A DNA stretch of 13,451 nucleotides from a bacterium (GTDB lineage Bacteria; JAJRZV01): positions 1 through 13,451 of the forward strand of contig JAJRZV010000007.1 in assembly GCA_024275095.1 (NCBI GenBank). The letters run 5' to 3'. Shown here piece after piece: positions 1-7,992 of the stretch. The translations under genes were made by a program, and so were the position numbers. The stretch's first letter is position 1. Each line of letters opens with the position of its first letter. Below the pieces are notes generated by a model. The model saw only the letters and a program-made list of their open reading frames with translations, had not been told where the DNA came from and did no database searches.

Positions 1-1
1 C

Positions 2-748
2 TTATCTCACCTGTCCATGCTCCACGGTGCCATGCTCTCAGTTTTTTATTTCATATACCTGTACATTTTAATGAAACTTCCTCCAGAGGAAGATGCCGAA
101 CAGGCGGCCGGAATTGTTAAGTCTGTACTTTCGAAAGGTACCCGGTTTGCATCCGTTTTTGCCGTATCGTTGTTTCTTGCAGGCGGGATAGGACTTTATT
201 TTGTGGCAGAACCCTTTCTTCAAAGCATGCTGGTGGTGGCTGTGGTGTTGGGATTCAGCGAATTTTACTTCGTGCAGTGGGTGGCGCCTTTTCTCTCCGA
301 ATTTCCTGAGAAAATCAGTGCATTTAACTGGGCCCGCAAGATGCGGTTTTCTTCCATGGGAATTATAAATCTGGTGTCTTCCACCGTTAACCAGACGACA
401 CTTCTTGTAGGGATGGTACCCTTTATTTACGCGGTTTCCCTTGGTGCTCCCGAGGCTCTGGTTTTTGACAGGAATCAAATTTTTGAAATTGAACTCACGT
501 TGGCTCAGGTTCTCTTGGGCGTTCTTATTCTTTTAGACCATGAGTTCTCTTTTATTGATGCAAGCCTGATATTGCTGCTCTGGACGGTACAGTTTTTCGT
601 ACCTTCATGGAGAGAGGCAGTACTTGTGATATATTTACTCTGGAGTGTTGTGGAGTGCATCAAACTTGTAAAGGACAGGGCTCCCGGGTTGAAAGCCATG
701 AGATTTGTCCTCAGGGAGTATGTGCTTTCAAAATCTAAAAAGGTGTGA
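2..748 (+). CDS. Sodium/calcium exchanger-family (CaCA) membrane protein, C-terminal part
   Basis: The reading frame is open from the left edge, so the true start lies outside the window; an internal ATG at 17 is unlikely to be the start. The visible 248 residues hold several hydrophobic helices. Counting from that ATG, residues 82-143 look like the second alpha repeat of the CaCA antiporters: an aromatic-rich helix, then SEFPE (94-98) where the family has a Ser/Thr-x-x-Pro-Glu motif, then NLVSSTVNQ (118-126) in place of GSNxxN. The conserved Glu and Asn are kept. CaCA proteins exchange Ca2+ or other cations for Na+ or H+ across the inner membrane. The stop overlaps the resB start by four bases (GTGA), so it probably shares a transcript with the cytochrome c genes. 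The true substrate is unknown. The family call is moderately sure. Confidence 0.7.
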   Translation, partial: LSHLSMLHGAMLSVFYFIYLYILMKLPPEEDAEQAAGIVKSVLSKGTRFASVFAVSLFLAGGIGLYFVAEPFLQSMLVVAVVLGFSEFYFVQWVAPFLSEFPEKISAFNWARKMRFSSMGIINLVSSTVNQTTLLVGMVPFIYAVSLGAPEALVFDRNQIFEIELTLAQVLLGVLILLDHEFSFIDASLILLLWTVQFFVPSWREAVLVIYLLWSVVECIKLVKDRAPGLKAMRFVLREYVLSKSKKV

Positions 749-2082
749 AAGCGTATAACCGCATTATAAGGGAAGTTTCCACCTATCTTCTTCTTGTCAT
801 TATAATTTTACTTGTTATCGGTGCATTTCTTCCCAATCCTGATTACCTTACGGATCCTCAGGTGGTTGATTTTAAATCGAAGCACCCCTTTCTGTGGCAG
901 CTTGTTCTCCACCTTGCCCCTTCCCGGCTGACGGTATCCTGGCCTTTTATCGTTATTCTTTCAGCGATCGGATTGGCTCTTTTTTACTGTACTTTTCTTC
1001 GACTCCTTGAGTGGAGGAACCGGAGACGTCCACCTGTGCGGTTGCGTCCATTACCACGAGCGTATTCAGCGGATGTCAATTCAACACCTGAACGTGTGAT
1101 CCTTACCGCGGCTGATGTATTCTCACAAAAAAAATGGAACATGGATTGGAAGATAATGGAAGAGGGTGTTGCCGGAATTCGTTTCCGTAAAGGTATTAAG
1201 GGTTTTTACGCCTCTATCATTTTTCACCTGCTTCTTGTGGTTATTGTGGGCATTGCGGTGTGGGGGGGTCTTGCTGGTTTCAAAGGCGAGGTGGTTCTAT
1301 CTGAAGGCCAGCGGGTTGTTCTGGGTCCCGGTGCCTTTGTAAAGATTTACAGGATGCCACGTGCTGGCGGCGTGCCCGGTGGTGTTCTACTAGAACTCCA
1401 AAGGGCAGGTGTGTTGATTGATGAGAACACAGGCGATTATGACTATTACGCTGTTTTAAAAGTCAATTCAGGATCTGTTCAACACATCAAAGAAATATTG
1501 ATTAACAGGCCAGCAAAAATTGGCCGCCTGACATTTGTCCTTCGGCGCATGGGCTATGCCCCGCTGTTTAGAATTACTGACTTCAGCCAGAATCTGGATT
1601 TTTCCGCGTACGTGAACCTCATGATTTTTCAAAAAGGTGATGAGGATACTTTCGTAGTTCCAGCCTCTGCTCCTCTTACGGTTCACGTTTCCCTTCGAGA
1701 GTCTTCACCGGTAAAAGAGCATTTTGTCGTTGATGTAAAGATACTGCGCAAGGGAATGACAGTGCTGGATACCACCCTGTCACCGGGAGAGAGAATAAAG
1801 AGTTCAAGTTTATTTCTCAGTATTCCAGAGATGCGCATGTGGACGAGTTACAATGTGGTATATGATCCCACTTTCCCTCTGATTGCATGGGTAATGTTGG
1901 CGGCCGTCTGCTTTTCTGCAATTCGTTTTTTTGACCCGGATGTAATTGTAGACATTCGAACGCAGCGAAAAGACATATCAAGCACCGCGGTCCAGTGGAG
2001 CGTCTTTTCAAGGCATTACGCGCGGGGATACAATGAAATTAATAATATGATGGATATAGTGTTTGAAACATTGCGTCAATGA
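745..2082 (+). CDS. resB: Cytochrome c biogenesis protein ResB (CcsB), system II
   Basis: This 445-residue protein has the ResB architecture. Two membrane helices lie near residues 13-29 and 65-84, and a third near 156-176 carries His161, which sits where ResB proteins have a haem-contacting membrane His (inferred position). A large extracytoplasmic beta-rich domain follows (about 180-375), and a last helix at 376-394 is preceded by a YDPTFPLIAW segment typical of ResB ends. With CcsA it forms the system II haem exporter and synthetase that delivers haem outside the membrane and attaches it to CXXCH motifs of apocytochromes c. The GTG start at 745 overlaps the upstream stop, and its own stop overlaps the ccsA ATG by four bases. 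The length is normal for the family. The thiol-reducing partners (ResA, CcdA) are not in the window. Confidence 0.9.
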   Translation: MKAYNRIIREVSTYLLLVIIILLVIGAFLPNPDYLTDPQVVDFKSKHPFLWQLVLHLAPSRLTVSWPFIVILSAIGLALFYCTFLRLLEWRNRRRPPVRLRPLPRAYSADVNSTPERVILTAADVFSQKKWNMDWKIMEEGVAGIRFRKGIKGFYASIIFHLLLVVIVGIAVWGGLAGFKGEVVLSEGQRVVLGPGAFVKIYRMPRAGGVPGGVLLELQRAGVLIDENTGDYDYYAVLKVNSGSVQHIKEILINRPAKIGRLTFVLRRMGYAPLFRITDFSQNLDFSAYVNLMIFQKGDEDTFVVPASAPLTVHVSLRESSPVKEHFVVDVKILRKGMTVLDTTLSPGERIKSSSLFLSIPEMRMWTSYNVVYDPTFPLIAWVMLAAVCFSAIRFFDPDVIVDIRTQRKDISSTAVQWSVFSRHYARGYNEINNMMDIVFETLRQ

Positions 2083-2867
2083 AAGTATTTCTTTATACAT
2101 TGCTCGTTATAATTTATGCAGGGCTTTTTATCTCTACTGTGTTTTTTCTCGTGTCCCATATATTTAAAAAAGCAAAGCTACGCGCATGGGGCTGGAGGGT
2201 ATATGGAATTTCTTGCACATCACTGGGGACGTATATCATTTCCAGGTGGATCGCTTCAAGACATCCTCCGGTTCAGGGAAATTTCGAAAATGCAATTCTC
2301 GGAGCTTTTTTTTTGTTGCTTATTCACATATTTTCGGCCAGACGTGTGGATGTGCTCAAAACAGCTGCATGGACGGTATCAGGGTTTATCCTTCTCATGT
2401 TGGGCTGGGGGCTTTTCAACGGCTCGGTGGAAGTGGTACCGCTTGAACCGGCTTTTAAAAGCAATTGGTTGTGGTTTCATGTTGGATTCGCCTGGCTTGC
2501 CTTTGGAGCATTTACAATTTCTGCTGTGCTCGGTGGTATGTATATCGCCAAAAGGAAAGAGCCCGGCGATGCCCTCGAAACCTCGCTCGTACGGTTTGTA
2601 GCACTGGGATTCGTTGCTCAGGGGCTCATGATACTCACAGGTTCTATATGGGCATATTACCTGTGGGGTTCGTACTGGTCCTGGGATCCGGTGGAGACAT
2701 GGTCTCTCATTTGCTGGCTTATTTACGGGCTGTACCTGCACATGCGTTATGTGATGGGATGGAAAGGCAGGCGCATTGCATGGCTTACGATCATTTCATT
2801 TGTCGCCATGTTGATTACGTTTTTTGGTGTCAGTGCTCTTTCGCAATATCACACGGAACTGTTGTGA
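2079..2867 (+). CDS. ccsA: Cytochrome c biogenesis protein CcsA (ResC), haem-handling WWD-domain protein
   Basis: This 262-residue polytopic membrane protein belongs to the CcmF/CcsA/CcmC superfamily. The signature haem-binding WWD segment is clear: WGSYWSWDPVETWSLICW at residues 196-213. The histidines expected to ligate haem are visible: His134 in the loop before the WWD segment (LWFHVGFAW), His221 in the following helix, and His258 near the C-terminus (SQYHTEL). It partners ResB, the gene directly before it, to form the system II cytochrome c synthetase in the inner membrane. The ATG at 2079 overlaps the resB stop (ATGA). The size suits a stand-alone CcsA of about eight helices rather than a fused CcsBA protein. 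No key residue appears to be missing. Confidence 0.92.
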   Translation: MKVFLYTLLVIIYAGLFISTVFFLVSHIFKKAKLRAWGWRVYGISCTSLGTYIISRWIASRHPPVQGNFENAILGAFFLLLIHIFSARRVDVLKTAAWTVSGFILLMLGWGLFNGSVEVVPLEPAFKSNWLWFHVGFAWLAFGAFTISAVLGGMYIAKRKEPGDALETSLVRFVALGFVAQGLMILTGSIWAYYLWGSYWSWDPVETWSLICWLIYGLYLHMRYVMGWKGRRIAWLTIISFVAMLITFFGVSALSQYHTELL

Positions 2868-2875
2868 GAGTGCAC

Positions 2876-3376
2876 ATGATTAACAGAAGGGCAATCTTAT
2901 TGTTTTTTCTGTTTGTTGTTGCCGCATGTGATGCACTCTACGGTCGTCCCCGCATAAAAGAGGCTATTGTTAAGGATACCGTAAGGAAATACCTCAATGC
3001 TTTAGCTGATGCGTACAGATACATGGAATTGAGCGGGGTGAAGAAATACACAGGTGGAAAAGAGCGTGACAAGATAGTAGCTCTGGTGGGATTGCTGGGC
3101 ATGAAACACCAGATCATGGAATCCAGGATTCTGGATGTTAAATTTACCGGCATCAAATTCGACACACCTGAAAAGGCAAGGGTTAACACGATAGAACGCT
3201 GGCGGTTTCGATATCTGCACATGGCTTCTGGTAAGGAGGTGAAACCATGGAAGGAAGTAATGTATTACATGTCGTACGTGTTGAGCAAAGAGGGTGGGAT
3301 GTGGAAGGTGATTTCCTCTACAATGCTTCAGCAGAACGAAATAAAAAATGAAGGTGTGAAACCGCATGGGCGGTAA
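2876..3376 (+). CDS. Small lipoprotein with a possible NTF2/IMS-like domain
   Basis: The 166-residue product begins with a lipoprotein signal peptide: two Arg, a hydrophobic run, then the lipobox VAAC with the modified Cys at residue 18, followed by Asp. The mature part starts with a helical segment and ends with a pattern of paired strands (residues about 95-150, rich in Arg, Trp and Tyr, ending WKVISS). This resembles the NTF2-like/IMS fold of small periplasmic proteins, but the resemblance is pattern-based and weak. A GTG at 2864 in the same frame overlaps the ccsA stop (GTGA) exactly as at other junctions here. It would add four residues and may be the real start. The stop overlaps the next gene. 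By location it could be a periplasmic accessory factor of haem delivery; no function is demonstrated. Confidence 0.72.
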   Translation: MINRRAILLFFLFVVAACDALYGRPRIKEAIVKDTVRKYLNALADAYRYMELSGVKKYTGGKERDKIVALVGLLGMKHQIMESRILDVKFTGIKFDTPEKARVNTIERWRFRYLHMASGKEVKPWKEVMYYMSYVLSKEGGMWKVISSTMLQQNEIKNEGVKPHGR

Positions 3377-3725
3377 TTGGAAAGCAGCACTTGTTGCCCT
3401 TAATGCCTATCTTCACGATTTTTCAGTAGCCCTGGCTTTTACTTCTTCACTGGTTGCCTACTGGTTGACTCGAGAACTGCATCATTTGCAGGGATATTAT
3501 TCAATCCTGCTGAAACTGCGACGACTGATCATTTTTTCATTTGCGGGAATTTTTGTTTTTGGAGCCGTAAGAGTGTACTTTTATCGGACTTACGAGATGC
3601 CTGCTGGTGTTGATGAAAGCGTACTCATCAGTGTTCTTGTCGCCAAGCATATTATTCTGGCATCACTACTCATAGGAGCACTCTATCTTTCGGTGAAATT
3701 CTGGAAGTTGGCGGGTCGGTCTTGA
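3366..3725 (+). CDS. Three-helix membrane protein of unknown function
   Basis: This 119-residue protein has three strong hydrophobic helices at about residues 13-32, 52-72 and 88-110. His17 lies within helix 1 and His95 within helix 3, with a His39-His40 pair just after helix 1. Two histidines in separate helices could coordinate a haem b or a metal, but this is only an inference. I do not recognise the family. It has an AAGGTG ribosome site at 3351-3356, nine bases before the ATG. It overlaps the upstream stop by 11 bases and the downstream TTG start by four, so it is embedded in the cytochrome c maturation operon and its product probably acts in the same membrane. Confidence 0.72.
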   Translation: MGGNWKAALVALNAYLHDFSVALAFTSSLVAYWLTRELHHLQGYYSILLKLRRLIIFSFAGIFVFGAVRVYFYRTYEMPAGVDESVLISVLVAKHIILASLLIGALYLSVKFWKLAGRS

Positions 3726-5176
3726 AGCCGAGGATCCTTTTTGTTACTCCTCCCTATCACTGCGGTGTTGTTGAAGTGGCTGGCAGATGGGTGCCTCTTC
3801 AATTTGTATATCTGGCAGGTGCAGCTCGACGAGCAGGTTGGGAACCGGTAATGTACGATGCCATGAGTGCTTTCACGGGTTGGGATGAAATTCGAGCAAA
3901 GATTAGTGACGTCGATCCCCGTGTGGTCGCCACGTCTGCTATTACTGCAACACTGCCCGATGCTATTGAAGTCTTAAGGATGGCCAAAACAATATTTCCG
4001 GATGTTGTCACTGTTATAGGAGGTGTGCATCCCACCTTTATGGCCGATGAAGTTATGCAAATGGGCGAAGGTTGCATAGATTACGTGATCCGTGGCGAGG
4101 GCGAGGAAACCCTTCAGGAGCTTCTTCAGGCCATTGAGTCAGGAACGACTGTTGATGATATAAAGGGACTTTCCTGGAGAGATAAGCACGGAGAAATTAT
4201 TCATAATACCTCGCGTCCCTTTATCCAAAACCTGGACTCTCTTGCACAGGACTGGAACATCCTGGATTGGAGTCTTTACAAATATTTTGTCATTCCGGGG
4301 TCGCGTTTGGGCGCTGTTAGCTCTTCAAGAGGCTGTTCTATGGAGTGCACCTTCTGTTCCCAGCAAAAGTTCTGGCAGCGTGTATGGCGTGCGAGGGAAC
4401 CGGAGCTCGTTGTGGACGAGGTGGAAATGCTACATCGGGAATTCGGCGTAAATGTTTTTCTGATTACTGACGAGTACCCTACGAGTGAACGTGACAGGTG
4501 GATACGCATTTTAAAGGGACTCATTTCACGCAATTTAAAAGTGTATCTTCTTATAGAGACGCGGGTTGATGACATCATAAGGGACGAAGACATTATGGAG
4601 CTTTACCGTGCCGCGGGTGTTATTCATGTGTATGTAGGAGTGGAAAGCCCCAGTGAGAATGTTCTTGAGGCCATAAAAAAAGACATATCCGTTGAACAGT
4701 CCAAAGAGGCTCTGGAAATCCTGCGCAGGTGGGATTTCATCAGTGAAACGTCTTTTGTGCTGGGTTTTCCCTGGGACACTCCAGAAAGTATAGATGAAGT
4801 TATACGTCTCTCACTTTACTATAATCCCGACTTTGCCCACTTTCTGGCAATTACTCCATGGCCCTATGCGGATTTGTACAGGGAAGTGAAAGATTACATA
4901 GTGGTGCATGATTATCGCAAATACAACCTTATTGATCCTGTAATAAAACCTGAACGCATGAGCCTTCAAGAGGTGGATGCGGCCATAATGGAAGGTTATC
5001 GCAGGTTCTACATTAAAAAAATGGAAGAGGTGTCGAGGTGGCCCCAGGGACTTAAACGGGATTACATGATTCGTTCCATGAAGCTCATTATGAACAGTTC
5101 ATTTCTTCGGAAAAAGTTACCCGTTCTTGGAGAAATTCCTTCTGAAATTCAGGAGATGCTTTCCCGGCTTAGCTAA
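3722..5176 (+). CDS. BchE-like B12-binding-domain radical SAM protein
   Basis: This 484-residue protein has an N-terminal cobalamin-binding-type Rossmann domain (about 1-145, with GGVHPT at 100-105 but without the classical DxHxxG motif). It is followed by a radical SAM barrel with the [4Fe-4S] cysteines Cys205, Cys209 and Cys212 (CSMECTFC) and a GVES motif at 306-309. The C-terminal TPWPYADL segment (378-385) and the KYNLIDPVIKP segment (400-410) recall the anaerobic Mg-protoporphyrin monomethyl ester cyclase BchE. BchE forms ring E of chlorophylls using cobalamin and SAM, but nothing else here suggests phototrophy, so the substrate may be another tetrapyrrole or lipid. The TTG start at 3722 overlaps the previous stop (TTGA). 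It ends 3 bases from the convergent reductase gene. Family assignment is firm; reaction unknown. Confidence 0.88.
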   Translation: MKPRILFVTPPYHCGVVEVAGRWVPLQFVYLAGAARRAGWEPVMYDAMSAFTGWDEIRAKISDVDPRVVATSAITATLPDAIEVLRMAKTIFPDVVTVIGGVHPTFMADEVMQMGEGCIDYVIRGEGEETLQELLQAIESGTTVDDIKGLSWRDKHGEIIHNTSRPFIQNLDSLAQDWNILDWSLYKYFVIPGSRLGAVSSSRGCSMECTFCSQQKFWQRVWRAREPELVVDEVEMLHREFGVNVFLITDEYPTSERDRWIRILKGLISRNLKVYLLIETRVDDIIRDEDIMELYRAAGVIHVYVGVESPSENVLEAIKKDISVEQSKEALEILRRWDFISETSFVLGFPWDTPESIDEVIRLSLYYNPDFAHFLAITPWPYADLYREVKDYIVVHDYRKYNLIDPVIKPERMSLQEVDAAIMEGYRRFYIKKMEEVSRWPQGLKRDYMIRSMKLIMNSSFLRKKLPVLGEIPSEIQEMLSRLS

Positions 5177-5179
5177 AAG

Positions 5180-7498
5180 TTATTTTTTCTTTACCGTGAT
5201 TTTCCACCTGCCATCTGGCCGTTGTTCTTTTTTTAGCACGGGAACTCCATCATTTTGGAGACTTCTGGGAACATTTTCGATGGGCTCTCCATCATCCAGG
5301 ATCACTTCAAGCATCGCACCAGGAGGCAGTTCTTCGAGTTTCAGCTTGGTTTTTACATAGTTGAGCGGACAGGGGGTTCCGCTGAGGTCGAGAAGTTCTG
5401 CAGCCACAGAAGCCTCGCCGGTAGAGGAATTATCCCCGATCAGCTCCACGTCCTTACCGAAGTCAATTTTTACTTCGGGGTCGAGTACATCAAACACGTG
5501 CTGACAGCGTTTGTAAAGGAGTTCCAGGAGTTTTAATACGTTTTCACGCTTTTCCTTCGTCAGATTCTTGTGCAGATTTTTAAAATCCTTAGGCAGCAGG
5601 TGCCGCTGGTAGAGTTCTTTTTCGAATGTTTGCACGGCTTCCGCATCGTCAACAGGATCCGTGCCGAAGAGAATTAAAACGCTTCTCGCACATGCAGCAG
5701 CGGCAGAGATTGCACGCTTTCTAAAGATTTCTTCATCGATGTTAAATATATTTTCCTTGACGGAGTTAATAATTTTTTTAGCATCTCGCAGGTTGACTTC
5801 CATGAGATCAACCATGCTTCCAGCACACTCGCCTGGCCCGATTTCTTCGAGAGAGAATTTTCTATCGATTCCAAAATCGTAGTAGTATTCGGGAGCCTGT
5901 TCAAAAGGAGGGACCTCCAGAAGATCAGACAACATCTCCTCGAAACGGTGAGTACCTACACGTCCGATGTACTCTGAGAAATTTTCGGTGTTCCTGCGTT
6001 CCTTAAAGAAGGTTTCTACCAGCCTTTTGACGGCACGGGGAATGTTCCTGGCAGGAATGCGTAAAAGTGGTTTCGCGGCCGACGGCACATCACCGGATGG
6101 TGTTCCCCCTAAGAGAATCATGTAGTATGGTGCATAATCTCCGTGATGCTTCCGTGCTGCTCCGTAGAGCCCGATCCCTGCAATTTGGTGCTGGCCGCAA
6201 CTGCTGGGACATCCGCTGATGCGAATATCTAATCCGTCGAGGTTGTCGAGTTCCTTGTTAAGTTCCGAAGCAAGTGCACGTGTGTTGGTTATGGCCAGCC
6301 GGCACGAATAAATACCGGGGCATGTCACTGTTTCTGCTTCGACAGTAGTGTCCACAAGGTTAGCTTTTTTCAGTTCAAAAAATAGAGGATAAAGAGCATT
6401 CTTCTCGATCCACGGAATCAGGAAAGATTGTCGCAGCGTTGTTCTCAGGAAACCACCATTAAAGCGCTGAGCGAGTTCTGCAATGACGTCGAGCTCTTCA
6501 CTGGTGAAGATCCCGTAAGGCTTTCTGATTTCCACGGCAAAATAACCTTCCTGTTTCTGAGGAGTGACACGTGCCTTTTCCCATTGCAGAAATTCGTTTT
6601 GATCTTTAAGTTCAATATGCTCGTTTTCCACAGCGCTTGTGCGAGGTTCTTCCTGTATAAAATTTAGCGGGAGGTGCACGCTTGTCTCGATTTTATGATT
6701 TTGAAGCCACTGGGAGACTCTATTGTTAAATTCTTTCTCTCCCCATTTCAGCGCGAGAAATTTCATGCGGGCGCGGGCCCGGTTGCGTCGTTCTCCAAAT
6801 TCGTTGAAGAACGCGAGAACCGACGCGGTAAATTTTGTCACCTCTGCTTCAGGAAGGAATTCCTTAAATATGTGGGCCATGCGTGGATGCGCTCCAAGTC
6901 CTCCTGCAAGGTAGACTCGAAAACCGCGTTTTCCTTCGTGTGTGCACGCTATCAACCCCACATCATTAACCCGTGCGTATGCACAGTCTTTTGAACATCC
7001 GGAAAACGCAATTTTGAACTTTCTGGGTAGATTACCTCCGTATCCGGAGTTCACCAGAAAAGTGGTGGTTCTCCATGAGGCCTCACTTACATCAAATATT
7101 TCGTCGGGACATATTCCCGCAAGATGACATGTCGTGACATTACGTACTGCATTGCCACCTGCTTCAAGGGATGTTACTTCTGCTTCAGCAAGTTCATACA
7201 GCGCAGGCACGACATCAGATATTTTCAACCAGTGGATCTGAATGTCCTGCCTAGTCGTTACATGCGTTATTGACCTCCCGTACCGCCGGGCGACCTGTGA
7301 AATTACGGATAGCTGCTTCGCAGTGAGCCTACCAGCAGGAATTCTTGTGCGGATAAGATAAAATCCAGGTTGACGTTGGGCGTAAACTCCCAGGTTTATA
7401 CGGTAACGTTTAAATTTTTCTCCGTGCAACTTACCACTGGTGAAGGCCTCGACTTCCCTTTTGAATTGCTCCAGCAGTGAACTCAATACGGTGTTCAT
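5180..7498 (-). CDS. Siroheme nitrite/sulfite reductase with C-terminal TusA sulfur-carrier domain
   Basis: This 772-residue cytoplasmic enzyme has the duplicated ferredoxin-like/siroheme fold of assimilatory sulfite and nitrite reductases (residues 30-500). Likely substrate-binding residues are Arg83 (TTRQDIQIHW), Arg119 (VRNVTTC), Lys160 and Lys162 (LPRKFK), matching the basic active-site set of E. coli CysI. The second half has the siroheme-[4Fe-4S] cysteines Cys393, Cys399, Cys430 and Cys434. The first half also keeps a full set: Cys124, Cys130, Cys168 and Cys172. A helical region (about 565-680) follows, then a TusA-like domain (about 700-772) with Cys710 in a CPLN motif instead of CPxP. 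It should reduce sulfite to sulfide, or nitrite to ammonia, probably with ferredoxin, since no flavin domain is seen. Last gene of the minus operon; its ATG overlaps the upstream stop (ATGA). Confidence 0.93.
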   Translation of the reverse strand: MNTVLSSLLEQFKREVEAFTSGKLHGEKFKRYRINLGVYAQRQPGFYLIRTRIPAGRLTAKQLSVISQVARRYGRSITHVTTRQDIQIHWLKISDVVPALYELAEAEVTSLEAGGNAVRNVTTCHLAGICPDEIFDVSEASWRTTTFLVNSGYGGNLPRKFKIAFSGCSKDCAYARVNDVGLIACTHEGKRGFRVYLAGGLGAHPRMAHIFKEFLPEAEVTKFTASVLAFFNEFGERRNRARARMKFLALKWGEKEFNNRVSQWLQNHKIETSVHLPLNFIQEEPRTSAVENEHIELKDQNEFLQWEKARVTPQKQEGYFAVEIRKPYGIFTSEELDVIAELAQRFNGGFLRTTLRQSFLIPWIEKNALYPLFFELKKANLVDTTVEAETVTCPGIYSCRLAITNTRALASELNKELDNLDGLDIRISGCPSSCGQHQIAGIGLYGAARKHHGDYAPYYMILLGGTPSGDVPSAAKPLLRIPARNIPRAVKRLVETFFKERRNTENFSEYIGRVGTHRFEEMLSDLLEVPPFEQAPEYYYDFGIDRKFSLEEIGPGECAGSMVDLMEVNLRDAKKIINSVKENIFNIDEEIFRKRAISAAAACARSVLILFGTDPVDDAEAVQTFEKELYQRHLLPKDFKNLHKNLTKEKRENVLKLLELLYKRCQHVFDVLDPEVKIDFGKDVELIGDNSSTGEASVAAELLDLSGTPCPLNYVKTKLKLEELPPGAMLEVILDDGEPIENVPRSLQNDGVPVLKKEQRPDGRWKITVKKK

Positions 7499-7986
7499 GG
7501 CTTCCTCTCCTTTGACAGGATTTTATCGTTGAAAAAGATGACCTGTATTTTTTCGTGCAGTTCAGAAGGTAGTGATGGTTTGCGCTTTAATAAACGCTGT
7601 AGCCAGCCCTCCTTGCGTTTAACCCAGACAACAGCATCGGGATTTTCTCTTTTTATCAGTCGCGCAAGAAGTTCTTCTTCGTAACCGTTTTCTATGATGA
7701 TACGGATGCGGGCAGGATGGCTGCTCAGCAGGTGTTCAATTTCCGCTGCCCGGTCGTAGGCCTCCTGTCGAAACATTTTGATGATTATGCCCATAAGCTC
7801 TGCTCCCACTTTTTCTCCCACCCATCCCATATTCACGATTTTCTTCTCGGCATATTCTGCTTCTCTCTCATCTATGCATATGGCGATAAGGCATTCTTCA
7901 AAGCCTTCTCCTTTTTGATGTATTACCTGGGCAATGAATTTTGCATCAGCGTTGGTGACTTTGAAAAAAATGAGAAGTTTGCGCAA
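7495..7986 (-). CDS. Unknown 163-residue alpha/beta protein, possibly Usp-like
   Basis: The predicted soluble product alternates strands and helices: a first strand at residues 2-9, another at 32-39, a third at 93-98 followed by a helix, then AVVWV (118-122) and VIFFN (149-153). The last half, with a strand, a helix, a strand and then a basic GWLQRLLKR loop, recalls universal stress proteins, but the usual ATP-binding glycine loop is not evident, so this is only a suggestion. The start is TTG at 7986, supported by a strong ribosome site (GGAGGTGAG, minus strand, about six bases upstream). It lies 6 bases after the transporter stop and overlaps the reductase start by four bases, so it is almost certainly made together with both. 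It may be a regulator or accessory protein of the transporter or reductase. Confidence 0.75.
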   Translation of the reverse strand: MRKLLIFFKVTNADAKFIAQVIHQKGEGFEECLIAICIDEREAEYAEKKIVNMGWVGEKVGAELMGIIIKMFRQEAYDRAAEIEHLLSSHPARIRIIIENGYEEELLARLIKRENPDAVVWVKRKEGWLQRLLKRKPSLPSELHEKIQVIFFNDKILSKERKP

Positions 7987-7992
7987 TGTTTC

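Noticed and set aside
2116-2601. A 161-codon open frame inside ccsA on the plus strand
   Set aside because: It overlaps the clear CcsA frame, has a low-complexity cysteine and serine content and matches no family; it is a shadow frame.
2465-2875. Extension of the lipoprotein gene to an ATG at 2465
   Set aside because: The extra residues overlap the CcsA WWD domain in another frame, and the lipoprotein signal peptide begins only after 2864.
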